DNA of 12,723 bases, taken from assembly GCA_022826345.1 (NCBI GenBank), contig JAJDVB010000041.1, positions 1 to 12,723 on the forward strand, written 5' to 3'. The notes below the pieces were generated by a model. That model was given only the letters and a program-made list of their open reading frames with translations. It did no database searches and was not told the origin of the DNA. The stretch comes from Alphaproteobacteria bacterium (GTDB lineage Bacteria; Pseudomonadota; Alphaproteobacteria; UBA828). Each line of letters opens with the position of its first letter. Position 1 is the first letter of the stretch. Positions 1 through 7,391 of the stretch are shown here, one piece after another. Both the position numbers and the translations under genes were made by a program.

Positions 1-12
1 GCAGACGCGTCG

Positions 13-52
13 CGAATCGCCATGCTCTGACGCTAGCGCATGGCGAAATTCG
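13..52. other. Bulged stem-loop in the stretch downstream of nosD
   Basis: Bases 18-25 (CGCCATGC) pair perfectly with 38-45 (GCATGGCG) around a 12-nt loop. An outer arm 13-17 (CGAAT) pairs with 48-52 (ATTCG) if bases 46-47 bulge out. On the minus strand this lies about 70-110 nt after the nosD stop. It has no adjoining T-run, so it is not a convincing intrinsic terminator. It could be an RNA-processing or 3'-end stability hairpin of the nos transcript, or part of a palindromic repeat. The rest of 1-122 contains no gene I can identify. A minus-strand ATG at 23 opens a frame running off the window, but it has no Shine-Dalgarno sequence. Confidence 0.4.
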
Positions 53-122
53 TTACCAGCAATTCCTACGGAGCGCGTCTCCAGGCGCGGCCGTTGATGT
101 CAACGCCCAACATGCCATCACT

Positions 123-1358
123 CTATGACCGAAGGATTACGCCCGGATAGATGGAGGGGAAGCGGTCGTTAGCCCAGCGCAGGATGCGCACCGACGGACT
201 GGTCAGCAGCAGCTTGGCCAGTGGGTGGCGCCAGACCACTTGGTCGACGAGGTCGTTGGGCCTGTAGGGCACGTCGCCGATGCCGTCGCCGTCGAGATCG
301 AGGGCGGGATTGTCGCTCCAGTAGTTGCCGACGCCTTCGTCGGACCACTCGACGTGACGCGTGCCGACGTACTTCACCTGCGTCGCGTTGCCGATGAAGC
401 CGTTGCCCGCGATGCGGTTGCCCTCGGAGCCTGCGGTGAAGTGGATGCCGATGGCGCAGCCCTCGAAGAGATTGCCGCTGAGCACGTTGCGGTTCGCATT
501 GTAGAGGAAGACGCACTTGTCGCGGCCGGCGCGCACGAGATTGCGCTCGATGCGCGACTTGTTGGTGAAGTTGAAGAGGAAGCCGTGGTCGCGGTCGCCC
601 GTGGAGCGGTTGTCGAACACGCGCAAGCGATCGGAGTACATCAGCGCGTAGCCCACGTGATTGTCGTGGGAGACGTTGCCGCTCACCTCGCTGTCGTGGG
701 TGTACATGTAGTGGATGGCGAAGCGGAGGTCGCTGAAGCGGTTGCTACGAAACGCGTTCTTGCGGCTGGTGGTGACGAAGATGCCGTCGCGGCCGTAGCG
801 CACGTTGTTGCCCTCCACCACCGAGCCCTTGGCCGCCCAGAGGTGAATGCCGTTGCCGCGCTCGCTCATGCGCAAGTCGCGGTTGCCGATCACTTCGTTG
901 CCGCGCACCAGCGCGTTCCTGGTGCCGTGCAGGTAGATGCCGAACAGGTTGTTCTCCAGCTGGTTGCCTTCGATCAGCGCGCCCTTGGCCGGCTTGTCGA
1001 GGAAGATGCCGGCGTCGGTCTCGGCGAGGCTTGTGCCGGAGTTTCGGACGGTGAGCCCGCGTACCACCACATCCGGCGCTGCGACGCTCAGCACCCGGCC
1101 CTTGCCGCCGCCGTCGAGGATCGCGCCGGGTACTCCCTCCAGCGTCAGCGGCCGGTCGACGACGACCGGCCCCGGATAAAGGCCCGGCGCGAGCAGCAGC
1201 ACCGCGCCGGGCTTGGCGGCATGCAGCGCAGCCTGCAGCGCCCCCTCGCTGGGCGAGACTTCGATGACGGCGGCGGGCGCGGCGCGCACCTCCCCCGCGG
1301 CAGCGGCGAACATCACTACCGCCGCGCCGAGGGCGAGCGCCGCGCGCCGCACGCGCAT
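123..1358 (-). CDS. nosD: NosD, periplasmic nitrous oxide reductase maturation protein
   Basis: The product (411 aa) is a right-handed parallel beta-helix protein needed to build the copper-sulfide CuZ centre of NosZ in the periplasm; in known systems it acts with the NosFY ABC transporter. Residues 1 to about 28 form a Sec-type signal peptide (MRVRRA, hydrophobic alanine-rich core, then a VRAAPA-like cleavage region). From about residue 70 to 320 there are repeated short strands with the N-x-(V/I/F)-x-G-N pattern of CASH/NosD beta-helix repeats. The C-terminal part has the NYWSDN and DLDGDGIGD motifs followed by YRPNDLVDQVVWRHPLAKLL, typical of NosD. I chose the ATG at 1358 because it follows directly on the nosZ stop (TGATG overlap, one shared base), suggesting translational coupling, and because it places the signal peptide at the N-terminus. 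A longer frame reaching 1424 would add 22 residues inside nosZ and is unlikely. The length is normal and the gene looks intact. Confidence 0.93.
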   Translation of the reverse strand: MRVRRAALALGAAVVMFAAAAGEVRAAPAAVIEVSPSEGALQAALHAAKPGAVLLLAPGLYPGPVVVDRPLTLEGVPGAILDGGGKGRVLSVAAPDVVVRGLTVRNSGTSLAETDAGIFLDKPAKGALIEGNQLENNLFGIYLHGTRNALVRGNEVIGNRDLRMSERGNGIHLWAAKGSVVEGNNVRYGRDGIFVTTSRKNAFRSNRFSDLRFAIHYMYTHDSEVSGNVSHDNHVGYALMYSDRLRVFDNRSTGDRDHGFLFNFTNKSRIERNLVRAGRDKCVFLYNANRNVLSGNLFEGCAIGIHFTAGSEGNRIAGNGFIGNATQVKYVGTRHVEWSDEGVGNYWSDNPALDLDGDGIGDVPYRPNDLVDQVVWRHPLAKLLLTSPSVRILRWANDRFPSIYPGVILRS

Positions 1359-3289
1359 CAGGCGGTCTTCGGCTTCACGAACATGCGCCCGCGCATCTCC
1401 ATGTGCAGCGCATGACAGAACCACTGGCAGTAGAACCAGTGTACCCCCGGCCGGTCGGCCGTGAAGGTCACCGACGCCGTCGCCTGAGGCGCCACCTCCA
1501 TGGCCACCCCGTAGTTGGAGAGGCTCCAGCCATGGCTCAGGTCGTCGACGTCGTCCTGGTTGGTGATGTAGACGGTGACCTCGTCGCCCTCGTTTACCTC
1601 GAAGGTCTCGAGGCTGAAGGCCGGCGCGATCGAGTACATGTAGACCCGCACCTTGTTGCCGTCGCGGATCACGTCCTCGCCCCAGTCGAGATCGACGCCA
1701 TCCTTCGCCGCCTGCTGGCGCGCCTCTTCCCAGGTCGGGTCTTCGCGATCCCAGATCTGCTTCGGGTTCACCTTGCTGCGATGAACGATGATGCAGTCGT
1801 GAGGCTCCGAGAAGGTGGGGCCGTCATGGACCAGTTCCATCTTGTCGCCCGAGATGTCGATGAGCTGCTCGCATTCGGGCTTGAGCGGACCCACGTTGAT
1901 GAACCGGTCCTTCGAGAACTTGTTGAGCGAGACCAGCCACTTGCCGTCCGCCTCCTTGGTTTCGCCCATGGAGGTGTGGTTGTGCCCCGGCTGGTAGTGA
2001 ACGTCGATCTTCTCGATGATCGGGTCCACCTCCTCGCCGTTGTACTGGCGGATGGCGGCCTCCATGTTCCACTTGCAGACCTGGCTGTCGAGGAAGATCG
2101 TGGTGAAGCAATTGCCCTTCCCGTCGAAGGCGGTGTGGAGCGGGCCGAGGCCGAGCTCGGGCTCGGCGACGATCACGTCGCGCGGCGCGATCTTGTCGTC
2201 GAACAAGTCGTCGAGACGGCGCACGTCGATGACCGAGACGGTCGGCGAGAGCTTGCCGTTGATGACGATATGGTGGCCGTCGGGCGCCGTGTTGACACCG
2301 TGGGGGCTGGTGGAGATCGGGATGTAGCGGGTGTAGGGCGAGCCCTTGCGGCCGTCCAGCACCTTGACGCCCTGGTGCATGGTGTAGTCGCCGTCCTTCA
2401 CACCCTGCTCGATGCGGGCGATGTTGAAGACGACGGCCCAGTCCTGCTCGGCGGCGGTCATCTCCTCCAGGTTCATGCCCATCTCCGAATTGTAGCAGGT
2501 GGAGACCGCGTACTTGCCCTGATAGTCGGCATCGACGTTGTCGAGGTTGCCGTCGACGATCACCTGCCAAGCCACCTCCATCGTGTCGCCGTCGAGCGCC
2601 GTGAAGATCGCGATGTACTGCGACGGGTCGTTGAGCACGGAGCCGTCGTTGGGGAGCGGAATCTCGTGCTCGCCGTTGCAGAACACGTAGCCGGTGCGCG
2701 GATATTTCTGGGGCCTGAGCCCGTGGATGTCGTTGGCGTTGGGGATCTCCACGATCTTGTCGACCTTCATCACGTCGCAGCGAATGCGGGCGACGCGCGT
2801 GTTCGCCTTGTCGTTGATCCAGACATAGCGCCCGTCGTAGGTGCCGTCGGTGAACGACATGTGCGGGTGGTGGGCGTCGCCGTTGGTGTAGATGCCGCCG
2901 CGGGATTCGAGAAACTTCCGGGTCTCGGGTGTGAGCCCCTCGGTCATGATCCTGCGGCTCTCGTTGGTGAGCCCCCAGCCGGTGGCGCTGCAGCGGTTGA
3001 ACACCGGAATGCGGGCGAGTTCCCGCATGGAGGGAACGCCGAAGATGCGCACCTCGCCGGACTGGCCGCTCGACCAGAAGCCGTAGTATTCGTCGAGCTG
3101 GCCCGGCCCCACGTGGGCGGAACCGGCATCGGTTGCGGCGTGCGCCTTGCGCGGCGGGTCGGCGGGAGTGACCCCGGCGACCCCGGCGGCGACCACCCCG
3201 CCGACGGTGGCGATCTTGGCCGTGCTGCCGATCAGATCACGGCGTGTGACGCCGGTCTTCTCCGGGGCATCGTGTTTCTTATTCAACAT
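1358..3289 (-). CDS. nosZ: NosZ, Tat-exported (clade I) nitrous oxide reductase
   Basis: The enzyme reduces N2O to N2 in the periplasm, the last step of denitrification. The 643-aa product starts with a twin-arginine signal (TRRDLIG at residues 15-21, hydrophobic stretch, probable cleavage near AHA at 49-51), the hallmark of clade I. The seven-bladed propeller carries the CuZ histidine motifs: [10 protein letters not shown] (H140, H141, H143), [19 protein letters not shown] and EPHDC. The C-terminal cupredoxin domain has the CuA motif [12 protein letters not shown] (C621, C625, H629, M632) and an upstream histidine in LSHGWSL. All expected metal ligands appear present. I place the start at 3289 rather than the in-frame ATG at 3313, because 3289 is preceded by a strong GAGGAG with 6-nt spacing and 3313 coincides with the nosR stop. 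It lies 23 bp after nosR with no separate promoter seen and overlaps nosD by one base, so the three genes are presumably co-transcribed. Confidence 0.97.
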   Translation of the reverse strand: MLNKKHDAPEKTGVTRRDLIGSTAKIATVGGVVAAGVAGVTPADPPRKAHAATDAGSAHVGPGQLDEYYGFWSSGQSGEVRIFGVPSMRELARIPVFNRCSATGWGLTNESRRIMTEGLTPETRKFLESRGGIYTNGDAHHPHMSFTDGTYDGRYVWINDKANTRVARIRCDVMKVDKIVEIPNANDIHGLRPQKYPRTGYVFCNGEHEIPLPNDGSVLNDPSQYIAIFTALDGDTMEVAWQVIVDGNLDNVDADYQGKYAVSTCYNSEMGMNLEEMTAAEQDWAVVFNIARIEQGVKDGDYTMHQGVKVLDGRKGSPYTRYIPISTSPHGVNTAPDGHHIVINGKLSPTVSVIDVRRLDDLFDDKIAPRDVIVAEPELGLGPLHTAFDGKGNCFTTIFLDSQVCKWNMEAAIRQYNGEEVDPIIEKIDVHYQPGHNHTSMGETKEADGKWLVSLNKFSKDRFINVGPLKPECEQLIDISGDKMELVHDGPTFSEPHDCIIVHRSKVNPKQIWDREDPTWEEARQQAAKDGVDLDWGEDVIRDGNKVRVYMYSIAPAFSLETFEVNEGDEVTVYITNQDDVDDLSHGWSLSNYGVAMEVAPQATASVTFTADRPGVHWFYCQWFCHALHMEMRGRMFVKPKTA

Positions 3290-3295
3290 GGTTTT

Positions 3296-3301
3296 CTCCT
3301 C
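3296..3301 (-). promoter_or_regulatory. Strong Shine-Dalgarno sequence that fixes the nosZ start
   Basis: GAGGAG on the minus strand, then six bases (AAAACC), then ATG at 3289. It lies in the 23-bp gap between the nosR stop and nosZ. It argues that the eight extra residues read from an ATG at 3313 are not translated as part of NosZ. Confidence 0.8.
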
Positions 3302-3312
3302 ATTGCTTGGCA

Positions 3313-5568
3313 TCAGGGACTCGTTGCTGTGCCGGTGGGGCCTGCGGTTGTCGCAGGCGGAACGGTGATGTTGGTGGAGGCGCGCGCGCGGCGCCGCTCG
3401 CGCCTAAGGCGGCGCTGGATCATTGGCGGGCAGCGGTGCTCGTCGTGATAGACCTGCTGGCAGTGCAGGCAGTAGAGGCACTCGTTCTGGTTGATGTGCC
3501 CGTCGGGATGGATCGCCTGGACCATGCATTCCTGGGCGCAGCGATGGCAGGGCGAGCCGCATTCCTTGTGACGGCGCAGCCACTCCATGATCCTGATCTT
3601 GCCGGGGATCGCGAGCGCCGCCCCCAGCGGGCAGAGGTAGCGGCAGAAGAAGCGCTCGATGAAGAGCCCGGTGCCGAGCAGCACGCCGGCCCAGGCCACG
3701 AACGGCCAGTCGTGGGCGAAGCGCAGGATCACCGTGGTCTTGAAGGGCTCGACCTCCGCCAGGCGCTCGGCGAAGGCGAGGTCGTACAGCGAGACTCCGG
3801 CGAGGCCGATGAAGATCACGTACTTCACCGGCCACATCCGCTCGTGCAGGCCCCAGGGCAGAGTCACTTGGGGCACCCGCGCGAGCCGCGCCGCCTTGTT
3901 GAGCAGCTCCTGCAGCGCGCCGAAGGGGCAGAGCCAGCCGCAGAACACGCCCCGACCCCAGAAGATCAGCGCGAGCGCGGTGCCGCACCAGAGCAGGAAG
4001 ATCAGCGGATCCATCAGGAAGTAAGACCAGCGGAACTCGGTGATCAGCGCGTTGCCGAAGGTCATGATGTTGACCACCGAGAGCTGGGCCTGGGCGAAGC
4101 CGCCCAGCCAAGCGACGATGAAGAGCAGAAAGCCCACCCGCACAGCCGTCGCGAGCTTTGGCCGGCGCGCGAACCAGTCCTGGAAGAAGAAGATCAGGGT
4201 GAGCGCGATCATGGCCGCGCCCAGCACCGCCACGTCGACGATGCGGTCCTCCCAAATCCGCCGCCAGAGCTCCGGCGCCGCTTCCGGCTCGGTCAGAGTC
4301 TGGTCGGCGGCAGCAGGAGCGGGTCCGGGCAGCGGCTTCAGATAGCGCGCGGGCAACGTGTAGGAGAGCTCGTAGAGCAGGAAATCCTTGTCGAGCGCGC
4401 CGATCGCCCGCTGCACCAGGAGCTGGAGCGTCCAGGGTGCTACGGGGTCGAACTCGGCGTCGGCCGGCACCACGAAGAGGCCGACCTCGGAGAAGGGCTG
4501 CGCCAGATCCGCCGCCACCTCGCCCAGGTGCTTGTACTGGCGGTCCCGGAAGCGGATGCTGCCATCGCCCTGGACCAGCTGGACGCGGTCGAAGATTCCG
4601 CCGCGCACGAAGCCCGAGCCCTTGAACGAATAGAGGCCGTTGGCGGCGATCAGCAGGGCATGCTGGCCGGGCTCCAGACGCGCGCGGAGGTTCTCGTACT
4701 CGGCGTCGCCGAGCAGGCTCCGGCCGATGACCGGCACGCTGACCTCCGCGGCGTAGAGGTCGATGAAGCGCGCCTCCGGGTCGTCGCTCTCGGGCCGGGC
4801 GGCGGCCTTCTCCTTGCCGGCTGCGGCGAAGTCGGCAGTCACCTCGCCGACGCTGAGGTTGAGCCGGCGCACCGAGCCGTCGCCGATCAGGGTCATCCAG
4901 TCATCGACGCCTTCCTGGGCAGTGTCGACCTCGCCCCGGGGCGGCGCGCCGGACGCCCGTTCCCCCCCGCCGAGCCCAGCGAGGCCCAGCGCGCGCGCCA
5001 TCCGCAGCGAGGAACGGCGGATGGCGTCGTCGATCACCAGGATGGTGACAGTGGCCCCAGCGATGATGTCGAGCGAGCGGTCGCTGGCGTCCCGTTCCTC
5101 CAGGAACTCGCGGACGTTGCGCCCGACGTACTCAGCGATGAAGCTCTTGATCCGCCGCTCGGGTATCCCGATCAGGACGATGGGCTCGTGGTGCTTGTGC
5201 AGCACGGCGCCTGTGATCGTGCCCTCGGTATCGAGGCCGATGAGGAGGTGAATGGGCTTGCCCGAATATCCCACCGCACCCGCAACGTCGGTGTTCAGGA
5301 AGACGTAACCGCGTGGGGTCGAGCCTTCGAGAGCCTGCGCGCGCGGTGGCGCCCCTTCGACCGGGCCGAAGCGGTCGGCACCCGGCACAAGCTCGGCGGG
5401 CTCAATCTTGGCGAGGGCGCTGCTGAGCTTGACGGCGGCGTGCGCTTCACCAGCGAGGATGACGAAGACGAGGAGCAGCAACAGCGATGCCACCACGCCG
5501 ACCCCGAGGCGGGCCGTGCGCGCTGCGATCCTGCAGCGCCTCGCGCCAGAAAACGAACCCGCTGTCAT
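3313..5568 (-). CDS. nosR: NosR, membrane flavoprotein/iron-sulfur protein of N2O respiration
   Basis: NosR supports nos expression and sustains NosZ activity, probably by passing electrons across the membrane. The 751-aa product has an N-terminal membrane/signal segment (about residues 20-42) and a periplasmic FMN-binding domain ending in AGATVTI, where T173 is the expected covalent flavin site. After the periplasmic part come several membrane helices (roughly residues 425-640). Two cytoplasm-facing CxxxCP motifs, CGWLCPFGA and CRYLCPLGA, are of the NosR/NapH type. A C-terminal ferredoxin-like region carries [12 protein letters not shown] and CLYCLHC followed by HRCPP. I chose the ATG at 5568 because it places the membrane segment near the N-terminus; the frame stays open to 5865 but would then run across the divergent promoter region and into the neighbouring gene. 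No strong Shine-Dalgarno precedes the ATG, and an in-frame GTG three codons upstream is possible. It is the first gene of the nos operon. Intact. Confidence 0.95.
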   Translation of the reverse strand: MTAGSFSGARRCRIAARTARLGVGVVASLLLLLVFVILAGEAHAAVKLSSALAKIEPAELVPGADRFGPVEGAPPRAQALEGSTPRGYVFLNTDVAGAVGYSGKPIHLLIGLDTEGTITGAVLHKHHEPIVLIGIPERRIKSFIAEYVGRNVREFLEERDASDRSLDIIAGATVTILVIDDAIRRSSLRMARALGLAGLGGGERASGAPPRGEVDTAQEGVDDWMTLIGDGSVRRLNLSVGEVTADFAAAGKEKAAARPESDDPEARFIDLYAAEVSVPVIGRSLLGDAEYENLRARLEPGQHALLIAANGLYSFKGSGFVRGGIFDRVQLVQGDGSIRFRDRQYKHLGEVAADLAQPFSEVGLFVVPADAEFDPVAPWTLQLLVQRAIGALDKDFLLYELSYTLPARYLKPLPGPAPAAADQTLTEPEAAPELWRRIWEDRIVDVAVLGAAMIALTLIFFFQDWFARRPKLATAVRVGFLLFIVAWLGGFAQAQLSVVNIMTFGNALITEFRWSYFLMDPLIFLLWCGTALALIFWGRGVFCGWLCPFGALQELLNKAARLARVPQVTLPWGLHERMWPVKYVIFIGLAGVSLYDLAFAERLAEVEPFKTTVILRFAHDWPFVAWAGVLLGTGLFIERFFCRYLCPLGAALAIPGKIRIMEWLRRHKECGSPCHRCAQECMVQAIHPDGHINQNECLYCLHCQQVYHDEHRCPPMIQRRLRRERRRARASTNITVPPATTAGPTGTATSP

Positions 5569-5662
5569 GGTATGCACGTTGTGGCGAGTGGGCGATCGCC
5601 TCCCGAGAAGAGCGACGGCAGACTCCCGCAAGGCCAGTCTGAAGCCCGCACACGCCGCCGCC

Positions 5663-5676
5663 TTGATCTGCGTCAA
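5663..5676. promoter_or_regulatory. FNR/NNR-type binding site upstream of nosR
   Basis: The 14-mer TTGATCTGCGTCAA fits the FNR/CRP-superfamily pattern TTGAT-N4-(A/G)TCAA with one deviation from a perfect palindrome. On the minus strand, a -10-like CAGACT (3 of 6 matches, including the conserved A2 and T6) lies at 5641-5636. That would start transcription near 5629 and put the box centre close to -41, the class II activation position. The implied nosR leader is about 60 nt. FNR- and NNR/DNR-type activators of denitrification share this motif, so which one binds cannot be told from the sequence. Confidence 0.75.
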
Positions 5677-5698
5677 CAGACGGGCATCGGGGCCGTCA

Positions 5699-5727
5699 TT
5701 GCCCGCCTGTTTCGGCGTCGCTACGAT
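5699..5727 (+). promoter_or_regulatory. Sigma70-like promoter for the beta-hydroxyacid dehydrogenase gene
   Basis: TTGCCC (5699-5704, 4 of 6 matches to TTGACA), exactly 17 bp, then TACGAT (5722-5727, 4 of 6 matches to TATAAT). Predicted transcription start is near 5734, giving a leader of about 34 nt with GGAGG seven bases before the ATG at 5768. The FNR-type box would then be centred near -64 of this promoter. Confidence 0.5.
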
Positions 5728-5767
5728 GCCGCGCTTTGACGCGGGAAGCCGGCGGGGAGGACGACTT

Positions 5768-6652
5768 ATGAGTGATGGCGGGAGCACCAAGGTGGCGTTT
5801 CTCGGGCTCGGCGTGATGGGGTTTCCCATGGCAGGGCACCTCGCGAAAGCGGGCCATGAGGTCACCGTCTACAACCGGACCGCCACCAAGGCCAAGCAGT
5901 GGACTGAGACTCACCAGGGCCGCGCCGCCCCGACCCCTGCCGCCGCCGCCCAGGGCGCGGAGATGGTCTTCGCCTGCGTGGGCGCCGATGACGACTTGCG
6001 CGCTGTCGTCCACGGCGACGACGGTGCGCTCGCCGGCATGGCGGAAGGCGCCATCTTCATCGACCACACGACCGATTCCGCTGTCGTCGCTCGCGAGGTC
6101 TATGCTGCGGCCAAGGAGCGGGGCGTGGGCTTCCTCGACGCACCGGTCTCGGGCGGCCAGGCGGGTGCCGAGAACGGCGTGCTGACAGTGATGGTGGGTG
6201 GAGACGAGGCCGAGTTCGCCCGCGCCCAGCCGGTCATCGACGCATTCGCGCGCAACGTCACCCACATGGGACCGGCGGGGAACGGCCAGCTCACCAAGAT
6301 GGTCAACCAGATCTGCATCGCGGGCGTAGTTCAGGGGCTCGCCGAGGCCCTCAACTTCGCCCAGCGTGCTGGGCTCGATGGGGAGACCGTGCTGGATGTC
6401 ATCTCCAAGGGCGCGGCGCAGTCCTGGCAGATGGAGAACCGGGGCTCGACCATGCTGCGGGGCGAGTTCGAGTTCGGCTTCGCCGTCGACTGGATGCGGA
6501 AGGATCTCAGCCTCTGCTTCGAGGAAGGCAAGAAAAACGGCGCCCTGCTGCCGATGTCAATGCTGGTGGACCAGTTCTACGCCCATGTCCAGCAACGCGG
6601 CGGCAACCGCTGGGATACCTCCAGCCTGATTCACCTGTTGCAGAATATGTGA
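5768..6652 (+). CDS. NAD(P)-dependent beta-hydroxyacid dehydrogenase (3-hydroxyisobutyrate dehydrogenase family)
   Basis: The 294-aa product is a cytosolic enzyme of the 6-phosphogluconate dehydrogenase-like family, which oxidises or reduces short beta-hydroxyacids such as 3-hydroxyisobutyrate, tartronate semialdehyde or L-threonate. Visible motifs are the N-terminal Rossmann loop FLGLGVMGFPMAGHL (residues 11-25), DHTT at 99-102, the substrate-binding SGGQAGAENG (128-137), the catalytic Lys177 in GNGQLTKMVN, and RKDL (244-247) in the C-terminal helical domain. The start at 5768 has GGAGG seven bases upstream; longer in-frame readings from 5408 would run antisense through the nosR start. It is divergent from nosR across 199 bp and ends 9 bp before the convergent vapC. 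The substrate cannot be assigned: the motifs do not separate MmsB, GarR/GlxR and threonate dehydrogenase types, and no pathway gene adjoins it. Confidence 0.9.
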   Translation: MSDGGSTKVAFLGLGVMGFPMAGHLAKAGHEVTVYNRTATKAKQWTETHQGRAAPTPAAAAQGAEMVFACVGADDDLRAVVHGDDGALAGMAEGAIFIDHTTDSAVVAREVYAAAKERGVGFLDAPVSGGQAGAENGVLTVMVGGDEAEFARAQPVIDAFARNVTHMGPAGNGQLTKMVNQICIAGVVQGLAEALNFAQRAGLDGETVLDVISKGAAQSWQMENRGSTMLRGEFEFGFAVDWMRKDLSLCFEEGKKNGALLPMSMLVDQFYAHVQQRGGNRWDTSSLIHLLQNM

Positions 6653-6661
6653 GCGCGCGGT

Positions 6662-7048
6662 CTACGCCGCCTCGATATCCGTCAAGGCGAAGTCGTCGCC
6701 CTTGAAGAGCAGCGGCTCGCCGGTCACCTCGGCGAGGGCGTAGGCGAAGCAGTCGCCAAAGTTCAGAGCCGCCGGGTGATTGCCCTTGCCGAAGCGCCGC
6801 CAGGCTTGGCGGGCGACATCGACATGTTCCTGTGTGACGGGCACAAGCTCGATCCTTGCTCTCTTGAGAAGAGAATCCAACTCGTCGCCAGCCCCGGCAC
6901 CGCCCCTACCTTCTACAACCATCGCCGACTCCAGCAATGCGACTGCCGTCATGCGGCGGGGCCACCCGTCGGCGATCGCATCCTCGAAGCGTCCAGCATC
7001 CTTCTCCCGGAGCAGAATCGCGAGAATAGCCGAGCTATCGATAATCAC
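6662..7048 (-). CDS. vapC: VapC-family PIN-domain toxin
   Basis: A 128-aa PIN-domain ribonuclease, the toxin of a type II toxin-antitoxin pair; VapC enzymes typically cleave tRNA or rRNA in the cytoplasm. The acidic active-site residues are in place: D4 (MIIDSSA), E40 (ALLESAMV), D99 (LNFGDCFAYALA) and D118/D119 (FKGDDF). The length is typical. It starts with GTG at 7048 and shares four bases (GTGA) with the vapB stop, so its translation is probably coupled to that of the antitoxin. I see nothing broken, so the toxin is likely active. It ends 9 bp from the convergent dehydrogenase gene. Confidence 0.93.
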   Translation of the reverse strand: MIIDSSAILAILLREKDAGRFEDAIADGWPRRMTAVALLESAMVVEGRGGAGAGDELDSLLKRARIELVPVTQEHVDVARQAWRRFGKGNHPAALNFGDCFAYALAEVTGEPLLFKGDDFALTDIEAA

Positions 7049-7302
7049 TTGGGCAGGCCCCGCTCGTCGTAGAGGTAGTCGCCATGCTCTACTGCCGAGG
7101 GCCCCGGACCTAGCTTCGCCGCACAGCGTTTCGCGATGGCGCGCATATCCCGCAGCAGGGCGTCCTTATCGCGTCGCTTCTCTTCGCGCTCCAGCCGCTC
7201 GCGGAGCGCCACGGTGATTGCGCCGGTCATGCTCTCGCCGGTGAGCTGCGCGAGCTCGCGGGCCAGCCGGCAGGTCTCGTCGTTCTTGATGTTGAGGCTC
7301 AT
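7045..7302 (-). CDS. vapB: VapB-family antitoxin (PSK-type transcription factor family)
   Basis: A small antitoxin (85 aa) that should bind VapC and repress the vapBC promoter. The N-terminal half, MSLNIKNDETCRLARELA followed by LTGES and ALRERLERE, is the DNA-binding/dimerisation part typical of the PSK/Rv0623-like VapB family. The tail DYLYDERGLPK is the usual toxin-binding end. I prefer the ATG at 7302, which begins at the conserved MSLNIKN. An in-frame GTG at 7311 would add three residues. Neither has a Shine-Dalgarno sequence, and the predicted transcript leader is only about 10-20 nt. Confidence 0.92.
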   Translation of the reverse strand: MSLNIKNDETCRLARELAQLTGESMTGAITVALRERLEREEKRRDKDALLRDMRAIAKRCAAKLGPGPSAVEHGDYLYDERGLPK

Positions 7303-7312
7303 CGCCGCCACC

Positions 7313-7343
7313 AGGGTAGAAACTGCACCATACCTTCTACCCT
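7313..7343. promoter_or_regulatory. vapBC operator: 9-bp inverted repeat around a -10 element
   Basis: AGGGTAGAA (7313-7321) and TTCTACCCT (7335-7343) are exact reverse complements separated by 13 bp, i.e. two DNA turns centre to centre. Between the arms, on the minus strand, is TATGGT (7332-7327), a 4-of-6 match to TATAAT, which would start transcription near 7320. A VapB or VapBC complex bound here would cover the promoter, as in autoregulated vapBC and fitAB operons. No good -35 is visible. Confidence 0.65.
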
Positions 7344-7391
7344 AGCGCGAGGACCTTCCCACGAGCAACGGTCGCAAGCCTCACGCACCCC

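Noticed and set aside
94..103. TTGATGTCAA palindrome downstream of nosD, resembling an FNR box
   Set aside because: Only two bases separate the TTGA/TCAA halves, whereas FNR-family dimers need TTGAT-N4-ATCAA spacing. No start codon with a promoter follows on either strand.
225..1415. 396-codon plus-strand open frame opposite nosD
   Set aside because: It is the antisense shadow of the NosD beta-helix repeats. The apparent regularity of its Val/Ala-rich translation derives from those repeats.
3290..3313. Eight-residue N-terminal extension of NosZ from the ATG at 3313
   Set aside because: That ATG overlaps the nosR stop. The ATG at 3289 has a near-ideal GAGGAG at 6-nt spacing and gives a normal Tat signal.
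1403..3448. 681-codon plus-strand open frame opposite nosZ
   Set aside because: It is an antisense shadow of nosZ. Composition is low-complexity Val/Asp/His/Arg and no family is recognisable.
5591..5600. GGCGATCGCC perfect palindrome in the predicted nosR leader
   Set aside because: A 10-bp GC-rich palindrome is expected by chance in this composition, and no partner site or known regulator fits.
3307..5739. 810-codon plus-strand open frame opposite nosR
   Set aside because: It lies antisense to a gene with clear NosR motifs. Its translation is rich in Arg, Glu, Asp and His with no recognisable domain, as expected from the complement of a GC-rich coding sequence.
6653..6661. Bidirectional terminator between the convergent dehydrogenase and vapC genes
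   Set aside because: The gap is only 9 bp and I found no stem-loop with T-runs in the flanking bases.
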